DNA of 64,000 nucleotides from Aerococcus tenax (GTDB lineage: Bacteria; Bacillota; Bacilli; Lactobacillales; Aerococcaceae), in assembly GCF_003286645.3 (NCBI RefSeq), contig NZ_CP127382.2:930001-994000 (forward strand), written 5' to 3'. A model generated the notes under the pieces. That model did not search any database. It was not told where the DNA came from and saw only the letters and a program-made list of their open reading frames with translations. How positions within the stretch are numbered: the stretch's first letter is position 1; each line of letters opens with the position of its first letter. Below are positions 7,137 through 15,999 of this stretch, one piece after another. The position numbers were made by a program, and so were the translations under genes.

Positions 7137-7462
7137 GCTTTAACCAACAGCTATTAACGGTTATTCTATTGGCTTTGGGAACAGCCTTAACCCGTTTTAT
7201 TGTCTTTGTGGTTTTTTCGAAAAACCAAGTTCCTCCTCGCTTTGTCACTTATTTGGGTAAAGTCCTTCCTGCCGCTGCTATTAGCCTCTTAGTGGTTTAT
7301 TCCCTACAATCAAGTACCCCCTTGGCTTATCCTTATGCCCTGCCTGAACTGATTGCTATCCTTGTGACAATCCTGCTTCAGGCTAAGACTCAGCGCTCTT
7401 TATTGAGTATTGCTGGCGGGACCCTGTCTTATATGTTCTTAGTTCAAGTGGTTTTCTCGTAA
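7133..7462 (+). CDS. azlD: AzlD family branched-chain amino-acid exporter, small subunit
   Basis: This 109-residue protein has four predicted membrane helices. The AzlD-type segment TALTRFIVFVVFSKNQVPPRFVTYLGKVLPAA is present around residues 18-50, with the PP and LGKVLPAA motifs typical of the family. It starts inside the end of azlC (ATGA overlap) with GAGGAGGAAG as ribosome site. It is the last gene of the two-gene operon and ends at a bidirectional terminator. Confidence 0.9.
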   Translation: MSFNQQLLTVILLALGTALTRFIVFVVFSKNQVPPRFVTYLGKVLPAAAISLLVVYSLQSSTPLAYPYALPELIAILVTILLQAKTQRSLLSIAGGTLSYMFLVQVVFS

Positions 7463-7507
7463 TTCTTTAAAAATTAAGCTAGGGAAGAGTTAATAACATA
7501 ATGTAAT

Positions 7508-7547
7508 AAAAAATGGAGATTCACTTTTTATGAATCTCCGTTTTTTT
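7508..7547. terminator. Bidirectional terminator between azlD and the aminotransferase
   Basis: GGAGATTCA (7515-7523) and TGAATCTCC (7531-7539) form a perfect 9-bp stem. An A-run lies on one side and a T-run on the other, so it can serve both convergent genes. Confidence 0.85.
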
Positions 7548-8681
7548 AATAATTTTTAGCAATGTCACTTAACATAAACTTTTCTTCTAGCTCGCCTTGG
7601 TATTTTATACCTAAATGATGAAAGGCTTTGTCTAGGGCATGGTACATTTTTTGGAAATATTTGACTTCCATATTACTTCCCATATGGGCAATTCGCAGCA
7701 GCCTTTCGCCTTGGGGATCATCACCTTTAGTAATTAAAATACCTTCGTCCCTTACTAATTTCATCACATCCAGGCTTGAAACTGATTCAGGGAGTAAAAC
7801 ACTGGTTAATGTATTTGAGGCATGGTCTTTAGCATATAGTTCAAAACCGGCTTCTTTAAATAATTGTCGGGTAGCTTCAGCCCATTTTTGATGCTTGTTG
7901 GCAAAATCACTGTCAATCACTTGTTGAATAGCTACATCCATGGCATAAATGGCCTGTTCATTCATTGTATAAGGAAAGTCGAAATGCGGATCGTCAAAGC
8001 TGAGATAAGATTGGAAATTGGCGTAAAAGCTAGGGATAGGGGAATGACGATTTTCCATATGCTCTATGGCACGTTTGGAAAGGGTGACACTAGCCAAGCC
8101 TACAGGAGCGGAAAAGCATTTTTGACTACCACCTAGTAAGACATCCACTTTAGCTTGGTCAAAGTTAATATATTCTCCGCCAATTGCGGAAACTGAATCG
8201 ACTATAGAAAGAATATTATAGCTATTTAAGATTTGACCGATGCCATGAATATCATTAGTGATGCCGGTGGGGGTTTCACAATGGACGAAAGTTGCCACCT
8301 GAAAATCGTGGTCGTTTTCTAGAAAGGCTTTTAAGTCATTCAAATTAATCCCACGGCGCCAGTCACTTTCATAGAGCACTACCTCTGCCTGAACAAAGTT
8401 GACAAAGTCTTGAAAACCTTGACCATAAACCCCGTTACTAATCACCAAAACCCGGTCTCCTGGTTGGATGATAGAATTGACAGCAGCTTCCAGAGCCAAT
8501 AGGGCTTCACCCACCATAAAAAAGAGACAGCTTTGGTATGTAATAACTGTGATATCTGGTTTTCAACTTGACGTTGATATTGGGTGTACTTGTGGTCAAT
8601 ATCAGGATTAGTTTTTGCTTGACCATAGGCTTTAAGAACGGCTTGGGAGATATGAGTGGGTCCGGGACACAAGTTTAACAT
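7546..8681 (-). pseudogene. Class V aminotransferase (alanine-glyoxylate / serine-pyruvate type), frameshifted
   Basis: Two overlapping frames together make one PLP-dependent class V aminotransferase of about 378 residues. The N-terminal part runs from the ATG at 8681 (MLNLCPGPTHISQAVLKAY) to about ...LLHTKAVSF. The remainder continues in another frame as MVGEALLALEAAVNS... to the stop at 7546. The switch is at a run of six A's (8518-8523 on the + strand); seven would restore the frame. The PLP lysine is visible in LLGGSQKCFSAP. The gene is either inactivated, phase-variable or affected by a sequencing error. An AAAGG site precedes the start. The promoter probably lies in the region shared with the divergent enoyl-CoA hydratase gene. 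Confidence 0.8.
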
Positions 8682-8719
8682 ACGATCATACCTTTCTAGT
8701 GAGTAATCATTATCTCAAG

Positions 8720-8761
8720 TATAGCAAACATTTGACATAAAGAAATAGTTATCGCTATACT
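8720..8761 (+). promoter_or_regulatory. Promoter and putative LysR operator upstream of the enoyl-CoA hydratase
   Basis: TTGACA (8732-8737) and TATACT (8756-8761) have an 18-base spacer. Inside the spacer is ATAGTTAT (8745-8752), continuing as ATAG-N6-CTAT. TATAGC (8720-8725) and GCTATA (8754-8759) also form a wide inverted repeat. Related ATAGTTAT/ATAACTAT motifs lie upstream of the LysR gene and the SDR gene, suggesting a common regulator. Confidence 0.6.
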
Positions 8762-8848
8762 AAAGAAAAGGAATTTGTGAAAGGGCTTTCTGCGTGAGAT
8801 AATGTAGTTGTGAAAACAAACACAATATTTTTAGAAGGAGTGACTCAA

Positions 8849-9637
8849 ATGTCAGTTGTTGAGACTAAAGTTGAGAATAAAGTGGGGAAAATTATTCTAA
8901 GAAATGACCCGTTAAACATCTTGGAAATGGAACACTTACAATTGATTGAAGACGCTGTTCATGAAATGGATAACAACGATGAAGTAAGTGTTATTTACTT
9001 CACAATGGTTATGCAAAAAGAAGGAAAAATCTTCTCTGCTGGGATGGATCTCGATGAAATGCTAGCAACTCAAGAGGAAGAAAACGGAATTGAAAATTAC
9101 TGTAAAGTGTCTAAACGTAACTACTCCTGCTTCTACTGTGCTAAAAAACCCGTAATCTATGTTTATGATGGCATTGTTCGCGGTGGCGGTTGTGAAATGT
9201 CACTCTTTGCTGACTATCGGATTGCTGGTGAAAAATTAAATATTGCCTTACCAGAAATCGGCATCGGTATTATCCCAGGTGGGGGCGGTACCCAAACACT
9301 TCAACGTTTAATTGGTGTTGCTAATGCGAAATCATTAATTTATACCGGTAGACCATTGAAGGCTGAAGAAGCTAAAGAAGTTGGCTTAGTTCAAAATGTC
9401 TTTCCATCTGACAGCCTGCAAGAAGAGGCAACTAAGATTGCTGAAAAAATGGCTAAGAATTCCCCACAAGGTTTACAAGCAGCTAAACGTGCCATTAATG
9501 ATGGCGCTCACCTACCTATCGATGAAGCTTTAGCCTTTGAAACCGAAGTCTTTATTGATAACTTCAAAACTGAAGATGCTGCTGAAGGGATTAAAGCTTT
9601 CAAAGAAAAACGGGAACCTAACTACAAAAATCGTTAG
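8849..9637 (+). CDS. Enoyl-CoA hydratase/isomerase (crotonase) family protein
   Basis: The 262-residue crotonase-fold protein starts at MSVVETKVENKVGKI, preceded by AGAAGGAG; an upstream in-frame GTG at 8810 is less likely. The oxyanion-hole segments are FSAGMDLDEM and VRGGGCEMSLFADYRIA. The Glu residues matching the two catalytic acids of enoyl-CoA hydratase lie in GGGCE and LPEIGIGIIPGGGGTQ. This fits a true hydratase acting on short enoyl-CoA such as crotonyl-CoA, although the substrate is inferred. It is convergent with the LysR gene. It may work with the SDR, CoA-transferase and thiolase at 10.9-15.9 kb. Confidence 0.85.
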   Translation: MSVVETKVENKVGKIILRNDPLNILEMEHLQLIEDAVHEMDNNDEVSVIYFTMVMQKEGKIFSAGMDLDEMLATQEEENGIENYCKVSKRNYSCFYCAKKPVIYVYDGIVRGGGCEMSLFADYRIAGEKLNIALPEIGIGIIPGGGGTQTLQRLIGVANAKSLIYTGRPLKAEEAKEVGLVQNVFPSDSLQEEATKIAEKMAKNSPQGLQAAKRAINDGAHLPIDEALAFETEVFIDNFKTEDAAEGIKAFKEKREPNYKNR

Positions 9638-9668
9638 TCATTTAGAAATTAAGGCGTAGCTTACAAGC

Positions 9669-9709
9669 GAAAAGCTCCCCAAACTTTGTATAAGTCGGGG
9701 AGCTTTTTA
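9669..9709. terminator. Bidirectional terminator between the hydratase and lysR genes
   Basis: AAAGCTCCCC (9671-9680) pairs with GGGGAGCTTT (9697-9706), flanked by A's and T's, and so serves both convergent genes. Confidence 0.85.
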
Positions 9710-10657
9710 TTAGTCTTTATTGGTGGAGAAGGTAAATTTTGGACTGAGTTCGCGAAGAATATCCGTTGATGATCGAATAAATTCAACGATGGTTGGTGCT
9801 AGAGAACGATCTTGACGATGAGAGAATACATAGTCACACTTAAAAATATCACTATCAAAAACAAAGACGTTACAGTCATTAAAAGTTGGCCAAGACATCC
9901 CTGTAACTGGTACAAAGGTAGCCCCTACTCCTTTTCTTGTTAAACCGACTGCCGAATAGACAGTGGAAGTTTCCAAAATGACATTTTGTTTTAGCCTTTT
10001 ACGATTATAAAATAAATCCACTAAGCGTCTTAAGCCAAAATTATGGGGAAGTAAGACGAGGGGGAGATTATCTAATTTTTCAATATCGTAGGGGAAATGG
10101 GTGATCTCGCTTCCATATTTCTCTTGGTAGAGTGGGTTATTTTTAGGGACAATCAAATACATCTGGTCGCTATAGACATAGTGGTGTTGAAAAGCATTGT
10201 TTTCCATAGGAGCCATTTCAAAAGCGATATCAATCATGTGATTTTCGATTAAAGAATCAATGGTATCGGCATCCTCTTCATAAAATTCAAATTTAATTTC
10301 GGGATTTTTATCAAGAAAGGGTGGAATAATTAAAGGCAAGATACTACTACCTAGGGCCGGATTAATTCCTAGTTTAATTTTCCCTTTTTTGTTTTTTGAG
10401 ATCATATCAAATTCACTTAGCATATCGAGGTCGATTTCATGCTTTCTGCGCAAATGGTCTAAATAACGTTCACCGGCATAAGTGATTTGAACCGAACGCG
10501 GTAAACGAGTGAAAAATTCTAATCCATACTCACCTTCTAAACGACTTAACATTTTACTTAAATAAGGTTGGGAGACATAGAGTTTTTCAGCAGCAGCAGT
10601 GATATTACCTTCGGCGACAATTGTTTCCATGAGTACTAAGGGTGTTATGTTAGACAT
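9710..10657 (-). CDS. LysR family transcriptional regulator
   Basis: The 315-residue protein has an N-terminal winged helix-turn-helix (MSNITPLVLMETIVAEG, then ITAAAEKLYVSQPYLSKMLSRLE, residues about 18-40). A LysR substrate-binding domain follows, with GKIKLGINPALGSSILP near residue 90. I chose the ATG at 10657, with GGAGGTTT just upstream; a longer open frame begins at 10774 but overlaps the promoter region. It is divergent from the SDR-GntP-CoA transferase-thiolase run and convergent with the hydratase. It is therefore a good candidate regulator of both, with an acyl-CoA or keto acid as possible inducer (inferred). Confidence 0.88.
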   Translation of the reverse strand: MSNITPLVLMETIVAEGNITAAAEKLYVSQPYLSKMLSRLEGEYGLEFFTRLPRSVQITYAGERYLDHLRRKHEIDLDMLSEFDMISKNKKGKIKLGINPALGSSILPLIIPPFLDKNPEIKFEFYEEDADTIDSLIENHMIDIAFEMAPMENNAFQHHYVYSDQMYLIVPKNNPLYQEKYGSEITHFPYDIEKLDNLPLVLLPHNFGLRRLVDLFYNRKRLKQNVILETSTVYSAVGLTRKGVGATFVPVTGMSWPTFNDCNVFVFDSDIFKCDYVFSHRQDRSLAPTIVEFIRSSTDILRELSPKFTFSTNKD

Positions 10658-10704
10658 TTTTAGAAACCTCCAAATAGTCAGTGCATGCTTAACGGTGTGT
10701 ATAG

Positions 10705-10746
10705 TATAGCATAATTTACCAGCTATAACAATATAGTTATTGATAG
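10705..10746. promoter_or_regulatory. Putative LysR operator in front of the lysR gene
   Basis: The region contains TATAGC (10705-10710), then GCTATAAC and GTTATTGATAGC arranged as inverted halves (ATAAC-N6-GTTAT). ATAGTTAT at 10733-10740 is identical to the motif in the hydratase promoter. It lies about 50-90 bases upstream of the LysR start, as expected for autoregulation. Confidence 0.45.
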
Positions 10747-10828
10747 CGCTTTCATCTATTATTTCTATTTTCATTTCTTTTCCGATATAATAAGCATGTA
10801 AAAGAAATGGTTTGTAGTTACTTAGCTT

Positions 10829-10839
10829 GTTATAACTAT
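10829..10839. promoter_or_regulatory. Putative LysR half-operator upstream of the SDR gene
   Basis: GTTATAAC (10829-10836) is a perfect palindrome overlapping ATAACTAT (10832-10839), the reverse complement of the ATAGTTAT motif seen at 8745 and 10733. It lies about 40 bases before the SDR start. Confidence 0.4.
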
Positions 10840-10877
10840 AAATTAATACATTAGCTATTTCAAAGGAGGAAGATCGA

Positions 10878-11615
10878 ATGTTTAACGATCAAGTTGTTGT
10901 AGTTACTGGCGCAGGCCAAGGTATTGGTGCTGAAATCGCTAAAGAATTCGCTCAAGATGGTGCTCAAGTAGTCATTGTTGATTTCAATGAAGAAACTGCA
11001 CAAAAGACAGCAGAAGCCATTAATGAAAATAATGGTAAAGCAGTTGCTTATCAAGCAGATGTATCTGATTTCGACCGTGCTGAGGAAATTATTGCAGATG
11101 TTGTTGAAAAATACGGAAAAGTTGACGTCTTAATCAACAATGCTGGTATTACCCGTGATGCTTCATTGAAGAAAATGACTAAAGAACAATGGGATCAAGT
11201 TATTGCAACTAACTTAACAGGTGTATTTAACTATTCTAAAGCAGCATTTATCCGTATGACTGCCGCAGGGTACGGACGTATTGTTAACGCGTCTTCTTTA
11301 GCAGGGGTCGAAGGTAACTTCGGTCAAACCAACTATTCCGCTTCAAAAGCAGGTATTATTGGTATGACTAAGACAATCGCTCGTGAAGGTGCTGCTAAAG
11401 GTGTGACCGTTAATGCCGTTGCACCAGGTTTCATTGAAACCCCAATGACCGATGCTATTCCAGAAGAAATCAAACAAAATATGATTGATGGTATTCCAGT
11501 AAAACGTATTGGTTATCCAAAAGACATTGCCAATGCAATGAAATTCTTAGCTTCACCAGATTCAGGTTATATCACTGGTCAATTACTACAAGTTAACGGT
11601 GGTATGAACATGTAA
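10878..11615 (+). CDS. FabG-like short-chain dehydrogenase (3-oxoacyl-ACP or acetoacetyl-CoA reductase)
   Basis: The 245-residue protein is a classical SDR. It has the cofactor motif TGAGQGIG (residues 10-17), the NNAG motif, a catalytic Ser in NASSLAG, and Tyr/Lys in NYSASKAG (about 153-157). It resembles FabG and PhaB-type acetoacetyl-CoA reductases. Its position in front of a permease, CoA-transferase and thiolase rather than in a fab cluster suggests interconversion of 3-hydroxybutyryl-CoA and acetoacetyl-CoA (inferred). The ribosome site AAGGAGGAAG is strong. A perfect palindrome follows the stop. Confidence 0.85.
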   Translation: MFNDQVVVVTGAGQGIGAEIAKEFAQDGAQVVIVDFNEETAQKTAEAINENNGKAVAYQADVSDFDRAEEIIADVVEKYGKVDVLINNAGITRDASLKKMTKEQWDQVIATNLTGVFNYSKAAFIRMTAAGYGRIVNASSLAGVEGNFGQTNYSASKAGIIGMTKTIAREGAAKGVTVNAVAPGFIETPMTDAIPEEIKQNMIDGIPVKRIGYPKDIANAMKFLASPDSGYITGQLLQVNGGMNM

Positions 11616-11637
11616 TGTTGCTCGCTGCATAAAAATT

Positions 11638-11661
11638 AAAGGAACGGTTAACCGTTCCTTT
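11638..11661 (+). terminator. Palindromic hairpin between the SDR and GntP genes
   Basis: AAAGGAACGGT and ACCGTTCCTTT form a perfect 11-bp stem around TA. A partly T-rich stretch (ATCATGTTTTTT) follows. It is likely a partial terminator or an mRNA-stabilising structure that reduces expression of the downstream genes. Confidence 0.6.
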
Positions 11662-11692
11662 AATCATGTTTTTTACAGCAAGGAGAAAATAT

Positions 11693-13033
11693 ATGGAAAT
11701 TCTTGGCGTAATCGGTATATTTCTTGCGATTATCGCAATTATTTATTTATCAGTTAGAGGATTAAACATTGTTATTGCTGCTCCTCTAGCCACATTAATT
11801 GTTATTCTAACCAACCAAATGGACATCTTTGGGTCATTAATTGGTGATGCACCTTCTTATATGACCGGTCTTGCAGGTTTCTTAATTAAAAACTTTGCGA
11901 TTTTCCTATTAGGCGCAGTTCTGGCTCAATATATGGAAAAAAGTAATGCTACAGTTTCGATCGCTAACTGGGTTTTGGCCAAAGTTGGTTTAGATAATCC
12001 CTTTATTGTGCTAGTAGCTTTCGCTGGTATTGCAGCAATATTAACTTATGGTGGGATTAGTTTATTTGTGGTTATGTTTGCCTTAGTCCCATTAGCTCGA
12101 CCAATCTTTAAAAAGTTAAATGTGAATTGGTCCTTATTACCTATTCCACTATTCTTGGGAATGGCAACCGTAACCATGTCTATGCTACCAGGGACACCTT
12201 CAGTTCAAAACGCGGTACCAACGACTTACTTAGGGACTACTTTAACAGCAGCTCCTGTGTTGAGTATGATTGGTGTTATTACTGTGGTTGCTTTTGGACT
12301 GACCTACTTAAAGTTTCAATTAAATCGGAGTCTAGCTAAGGGAGAAACTTTCTATTCTTATTTAGGTGAAGGGGAATCAGTTGGAGAAGAAGCTGACCTT
12401 GACGCTGAAACAGATGAAGAAAATATCCCTCCAATTTTATTAGCCATTTTACCATTGGTTACTTTAGTTGCGATTATTTTAATCTTCAGTGATGTGCCGA
12501 ATATTATTTTGATTGCTTTAACTGTGGGTATCTTATTAAGTGCCTTCTTATATCGGAAATATTTACCAAAACAAACTTCATTATTGAATGATGGAGCTAA
12601 TAGTGCTGTCCCATCAGCCTTTGCTACCTCAAGCTCAGTAGCTTTTGGATCAGTATTAACCAGTGCTCCTGGCTTCAGTGTGGTTCAAGATGCGATTATG
12701 TCTATTCCAGGTAACCCTTTAATTGGACTATCTGTAGCAACTGCTTTACTTGGCGGGATTACAGGTTCTAGTTCTGGGGCTCTGGGGATCGTCATGCAAA
12801 ACTTTGCACCAACGTATTTAGAGATGGGAATTGCGCCTGAATTGATTCACCGTATTGCAGTTGTTGCATCAGCTGTGATTACAGTGGTTCCTCATTCGGG
12901 AGTGACAATCACCTTTAACAACTTGACTGGCTTAAGTTTAAAAAATGCTTTCATGCATCAGTTTATAATGGTTAATGGTGGTCACTTGCTTGCCTTAATC
13001 GCTATGTTAATTGCTTCAACAATTTTATATTAA
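11693..13033 (+). CDS. GntP family permease (organic/hydroxy acid:H+ symporter type)
   Basis: The 446-residue polytopic membrane protein has about 12 hydrophobic segments. The GntP-like pattern includes LAQYMEKSNATVSIANWVL, ILTYGGISLFVVMFALVPLARPIF and SSSGALGIVMQ. A charged loop (EGESVGEEADLDAETDEE) sits near the middle. GntP members carry gluconate and other hydroxy acids. Here a 3-hydroxy acid such as 3-hydroxybutyrate is a reasonable guess from the neighbours, not shown by sequence. I chose the ATG at 11693, preceded by AAGGAG, over an upstream in-frame ATG at 11666. Confidence 0.82.
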   Translation: MEILGVIGIFLAIIAIIYLSVRGLNIVIAAPLATLIVILTNQMDIFGSLIGDAPSYMTGLAGFLIKNFAIFLLGAVLAQYMEKSNATVSIANWVLAKVGLDNPFIVLVAFAGIAAILTYGGISLFVVMFALVPLARPIFKKLNVNWSLLPIPLFLGMATVTMSMLPGTPSVQNAVPTTYLGTTLTAAPVLSMIGVITVVAFGLTYLKFQLNRSLAKGETFYSYLGEGESVGEEADLDAETDEENIPPILLAILPLVTLVAIILIFSDVPNIILIALTVGILLSAFLYRKYLPKQTSLLNDGANSAVPSAFATSSSVAFGSVLTSAPGFSVVQDAIMSIPGNPLIGLSVATALLGGITGSSSGALGIVMQNFAPTYLEMGIAPELIHRIAVVASAVITVVPHSGVTITFNNLTGLSLKNAFMHQFIMVNGGHLLALIAMLIASTILY

Positions 13034-13069
13034 GAAAAGAAATGTATTTATAGAAAAGGAGAGAGATAA

Positions 13070-14647
13070 ATGGGTAAAAAGAAACCAGTTATTTCAAGAC
13101 GTGAAGCAGCTGATTTAATTAAAGATAACGATCTATTAGCTACTTGTACTTTTGGTTTAGGGGGCCTACCTGAAGACTTACTAGTAGGGGTTAAAGAACG
13201 TTACGAAGAAGAACAACATCCCAAAGACATCACTTTCATGTGGTCATGTGGTATTGGTAACAACAAACCTGGCCGTGGTGCTGACCACTTATTAGCAGAT
13301 GGTTTGGTAAAACGTATCATTGCTGGTCACGTTGGTTCTTCACCTGGTATGGTTGATAAGGTGGTTAATAACGAAGTTGAAGCCTACTTATTACCACAGG
13401 GTGTATTTACTCAACTATATCGCGCTATTGCTGGGAACAAACCTTTCTTAACTAAAGTTGGTTTACAAACTTATGTTGATCCTCGTTTAGAAGGGGCTAA
13501 AGCAACTGAAAAAACCACTGAAGAACTTATTGAACTAGCGGAATTTGGTGGCGAAGAATGGTTGAAATATCCAGATTTTGATATTGACGTTGCCTTTATC
13601 CGTGGATCATTTGCTGATGAAAAAGGGAACATGAACGTTGAAGATGAGACCTGTATTCTTGAACAACTTGAATTAGCAATGGCTACCAAGAAAAAAGGTG
13701 GTACCGTTATTGCTCAAGTAAAACAAATTGTTGAAAACAACTCTCTAGATCCTAAGAGTATTGTGGTACCAGGCGGTTTAATTGACTATATTGTGGTAGC
13801 TGACCCTGAATATCACTACCAAACCATGGGAACCTACTACAGTCCAGAATTAGCTGGAAAAATCAATGTTCCAGTGGACAGCGTTAAACCTGCACCACTT
13901 TCATCACGTAAGGTCATTGGTCGTCGTGCAGCTATGGAATTGCAACCTGATTCTGTGATTAACTTAGGTATCGGTACGCCTGACATGGTGGCTTCTGTTG
14001 CCCAAGAAGAAGGCGTTGCTGACGAATATGTGACAACTCTAGAGATGGGTATCTGGGGTGGTAGTGCTGCTGGTGGCTTAGACTTTGGTGCTTCACGTAA
14101 TGCTGATGCTTCCATTGCTATGGCTAACCAATTTGACTTCTACGATGGTAACGGTTTAGACCTTTCTGTATTAGGAATTGGGCAAATTGACCAATATGGT
14201 AACAATAACGTTACAAAATTTGGTCCTAAAGTTCCTGGTCCAGGTGGATTCATTAATATTTCTCAAAACACTAAGAACCTTGTCTTTGTAGGTACCTTAA
14301 CTGTTGGTGGTAAATCACACATCGAAGACGGTAAATTAGTCATTGATGAACAAGGTCGTGGACCTAAATTCTTGAAAGAAGTTGAACAAGTAAGTTTCTC
14401 TGGTAAATATGCTCAAGAAAACGACCAAAATATCTTATACGTCACTGAACGTGCTGTCTTTGACTTACATGAAGGTAAAGTTCGTTTAATTGAAATTGCA
14501 CCAGGAATTGACCTCCAAAAAGATGTTCTCGACCAAATGGAATTTGAACCTGAAATTGCCGAAGACTTGAAAGAAATGAATCCTGATATCTTTAAAGAAG
14601 AATGGGGCGGCCTTAAAGAAATTATTGATGCAAAATCTAAAAAATAA
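13070..14647 (+). CDS. Acyl-CoA:acetate/3-ketoacid CoA-transferase (fused alpha-beta, YdiF type)
   Basis: This 525-residue single chain joins the two CoA-transferase subunits. The N-terminal half carries FGLGGLPEDLL and the GHVGSSPGM segment. The C-terminal half carries NLGIGTPDMVA and the catalytic Glu in TTLEMGIWGGSAAGG (about residue 323). Such enzymes move CoA between acetyl-CoA or succinyl-CoA and short 3-keto or hydroxy acids through a glutamyl-CoA thioester. Next to a permease and a thiolase it would activate the imported acid. GGAGAG lies 7 bases before the ATG. A short gap with a TATAAT-like box separates it from the thiolase gene. Confidence 0.9.
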   Translation: MGKKKPVISRREAADLIKDNDLLATCTFGLGGLPEDLLVGVKERYEEEQHPKDITFMWSCGIGNNKPGRGADHLLADGLVKRIIAGHVGSSPGMVDKVVNNEVEAYLLPQGVFTQLYRAIAGNKPFLTKVGLQTYVDPRLEGAKATEKTTEELIELAEFGGEEWLKYPDFDIDVAFIRGSFADEKGNMNVEDETCILEQLELAMATKKKGGTVIAQVKQIVENNSLDPKSIVVPGGLIDYIVVADPEYHYQTMGTYYSPELAGKINVPVDSVKPAPLSSRKVIGRRAAMELQPDSVINLGIGTPDMVASVAQEEGVADEYVTTLEMGIWGGSAAGGLDFGASRNADASIAMANQFDFYDGNGLDLSVLGIGQIDQYGNNNVTKFGPKVPGPGGFINISQNTKNLVFVGTLTVGGKSHIEDGKLVIDEQGRGPKFLKEVEQVSFSGKYAQENDQNILYVTERAVFDLHEGKVRLIEIAPGIDLQKDVLDQMEFEPEIAEDLKEMNPDIFKEEWGGLKEIIDAKSKK

Positions 14648-14697
14648 TTAGATATGTTGTATAATAAAGGCCTTGAAATTAAAGGAGGATTTAGTGA

Positions 14698-15945
14698 ATG
14701 TTAAAAGCTAAAAATGAAGAAGTTGTTTTTGTTGGTGCCGCACGGACTCCTGTTGGTGCTTACCTAGGCGACTTAAAGACAGTACCAGTTGATGAATTAG
14801 GGGTGATTTCTCTTACAGAAGCTGCTAAACGTGCTGGTGTTGCCGTTGAAGATATTGAAGAAGTTATTGTTGGTCATGTCACTGGATCACAAACAACCAA
14901 TAATTTAGGTAACATTATCGGAATTGATGCAGGAGTAAAAAATACTGCAACAGGTATGACTATTAACCGTATCTGTGGATCAGGTATTCAATCCGCTGTA
15001 TCAGCCGCACAAGAATTACTATTCTCCAATAAAAGTATTATTGCCGCTGGTGGGGTAGAATCTTTATCTCGTGCGCCTTTCTATCTACCAGAATCCGCTC
15101 GTTATGAGGGGTTAAAGGGAGGCAATAAACCTTTAATTGATGCTAACTTAGCTGGCCATAGCTCTGCTTCTGGTAAAGATTCTGGTGTTAACCACATGGG
15201 GAACACTGCAGAAAATGTTGCTCGTAAATACGGAATTACTCGTGAACGCGCTGACCAATTTGCAGTAGAATCCCAACGTAAAGCTGCAGAAGCTATTGAA
15301 AACGGACGTTTCGCTCAAGAAATCATTCCGGTAGAAGTTAAAGGACGTAAAGGAAAAGTTAACGTCGTAGAAAAAGACGGCCATCCACGTCCAGGAACAT
15401 CGATGGAATCATTAGCTAAATTACGCCCAGCCTTTGAAAAAGATGGTATTGTTACTGCAGGTAATGCTTCTGGATTAAATGACGGTGGTGCTTTTGAAAT
15501 TATGACCACCAAATCAGTTGCTGAAGAACGTGGCTTAGAAATCATGGCTCGCGTCGTTGACTACCAAATTGCTGGTTGTGACCCTGCGTACATGGGCTTA
15601 GGACCGGTTCAAGCGATTAAAGACATTCTTGCGCGTCAAGAAATGGACCTTAAAGAAGACATTGATATCTTAGAAATTAATGAAGCCTTTGCAGCTCAAA
15701 CTATTGGTTGCTTGATTGAACTTGGTATTGAAGAAGATACTGACTTCTACAAGAATCATTTCAACCCACATGGTGGTGCAGTTGCTTTAGGTCACCCATT
15801 AGGCATGTCTGGTGCACGTATCATTACATCTCTATTGTATGAATTCAAGAACCATCCAGAATACCGTTACGCGATTGCTTCAGCATGTATCGGTGGTGGA
15901 CAAGGTATTGCTCTCTTACTTGAAAACGGCTACTACCAAGGTTAA
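14698..15945 (+). CDS. Thiolase (acetyl-CoA C-acetyltransferase type)
   Basis: The 415-residue protein carries all thiolase active-site elements. The nucleophilic Cys is in NRICGSGIQSA (about residue 91), the His in GHPLGMSGARI (about 364), and the second Cys in CIGGGQGIALL (about 396). It would split acetoacetyl-CoA into two acetyl-CoA, or condense them. Lactobacillales use a similar enzyme for the mevalonate pathway, but no mevalonate genes are near. The CoA-transferase directly upstream favours a degradative or reversible role. It has its own strong ribosome site (AAAGGAGG) and a terminator. Confidence 0.9.
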   Translation: MLKAKNEEVVFVGAARTPVGAYLGDLKTVPVDELGVISLTEAAKRAGVAVEDIEEVIVGHVTGSQTTNNLGNIIGIDAGVKNTATGMTINRICGSGIQSAVSAAQELLFSNKSIIAAGGVESLSRAPFYLPESARYEGLKGGNKPLIDANLAGHSSASGKDSGVNHMGNTAENVARKYGITRERADQFAVESQRKAAEAIENGRFAQEIIPVEVKGRKGKVNVVEKDGHPRPGTSMESLAKLRPAFEKDGIVTAGNASGLNDGGAFEIMTTKSVAEERGLEIMARVVDYQIAGCDPAYMGLGPVQAIKDILARQEMDLKEDIDILEINEAFAAQTIGCLIELGIEEDTDFYKNHFNPHGGAVALGHPLGMSGARIITSLLYEFKNHPEYRYAIASACIGGGQGIALLLENGYYQG

Positions 15946-15969
15946 TTTAAATCATTAGCTTAAAATATA

Positions 15970-15999
15970 AACTCCTAGGGACTCCTCCTAGGAGTTTTT
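15970..15999 (+). terminator. Intrinsic terminator after the thiolase
   Basis: AACTCCTAGG (15970-15979) pairs with CCTAGGAGTT (15987-15996) and T's follow. It ends the SDR-to-thiolase run. Confidence 0.85.

Noticed and set aside
14651-14665. TATAAT box between the CoA-transferase and thiolase genes
   Set aside because: No matching -35 and no TGn extension. The genes are 50 bases apart and can be cotranscribed, so I did not call a promoter.
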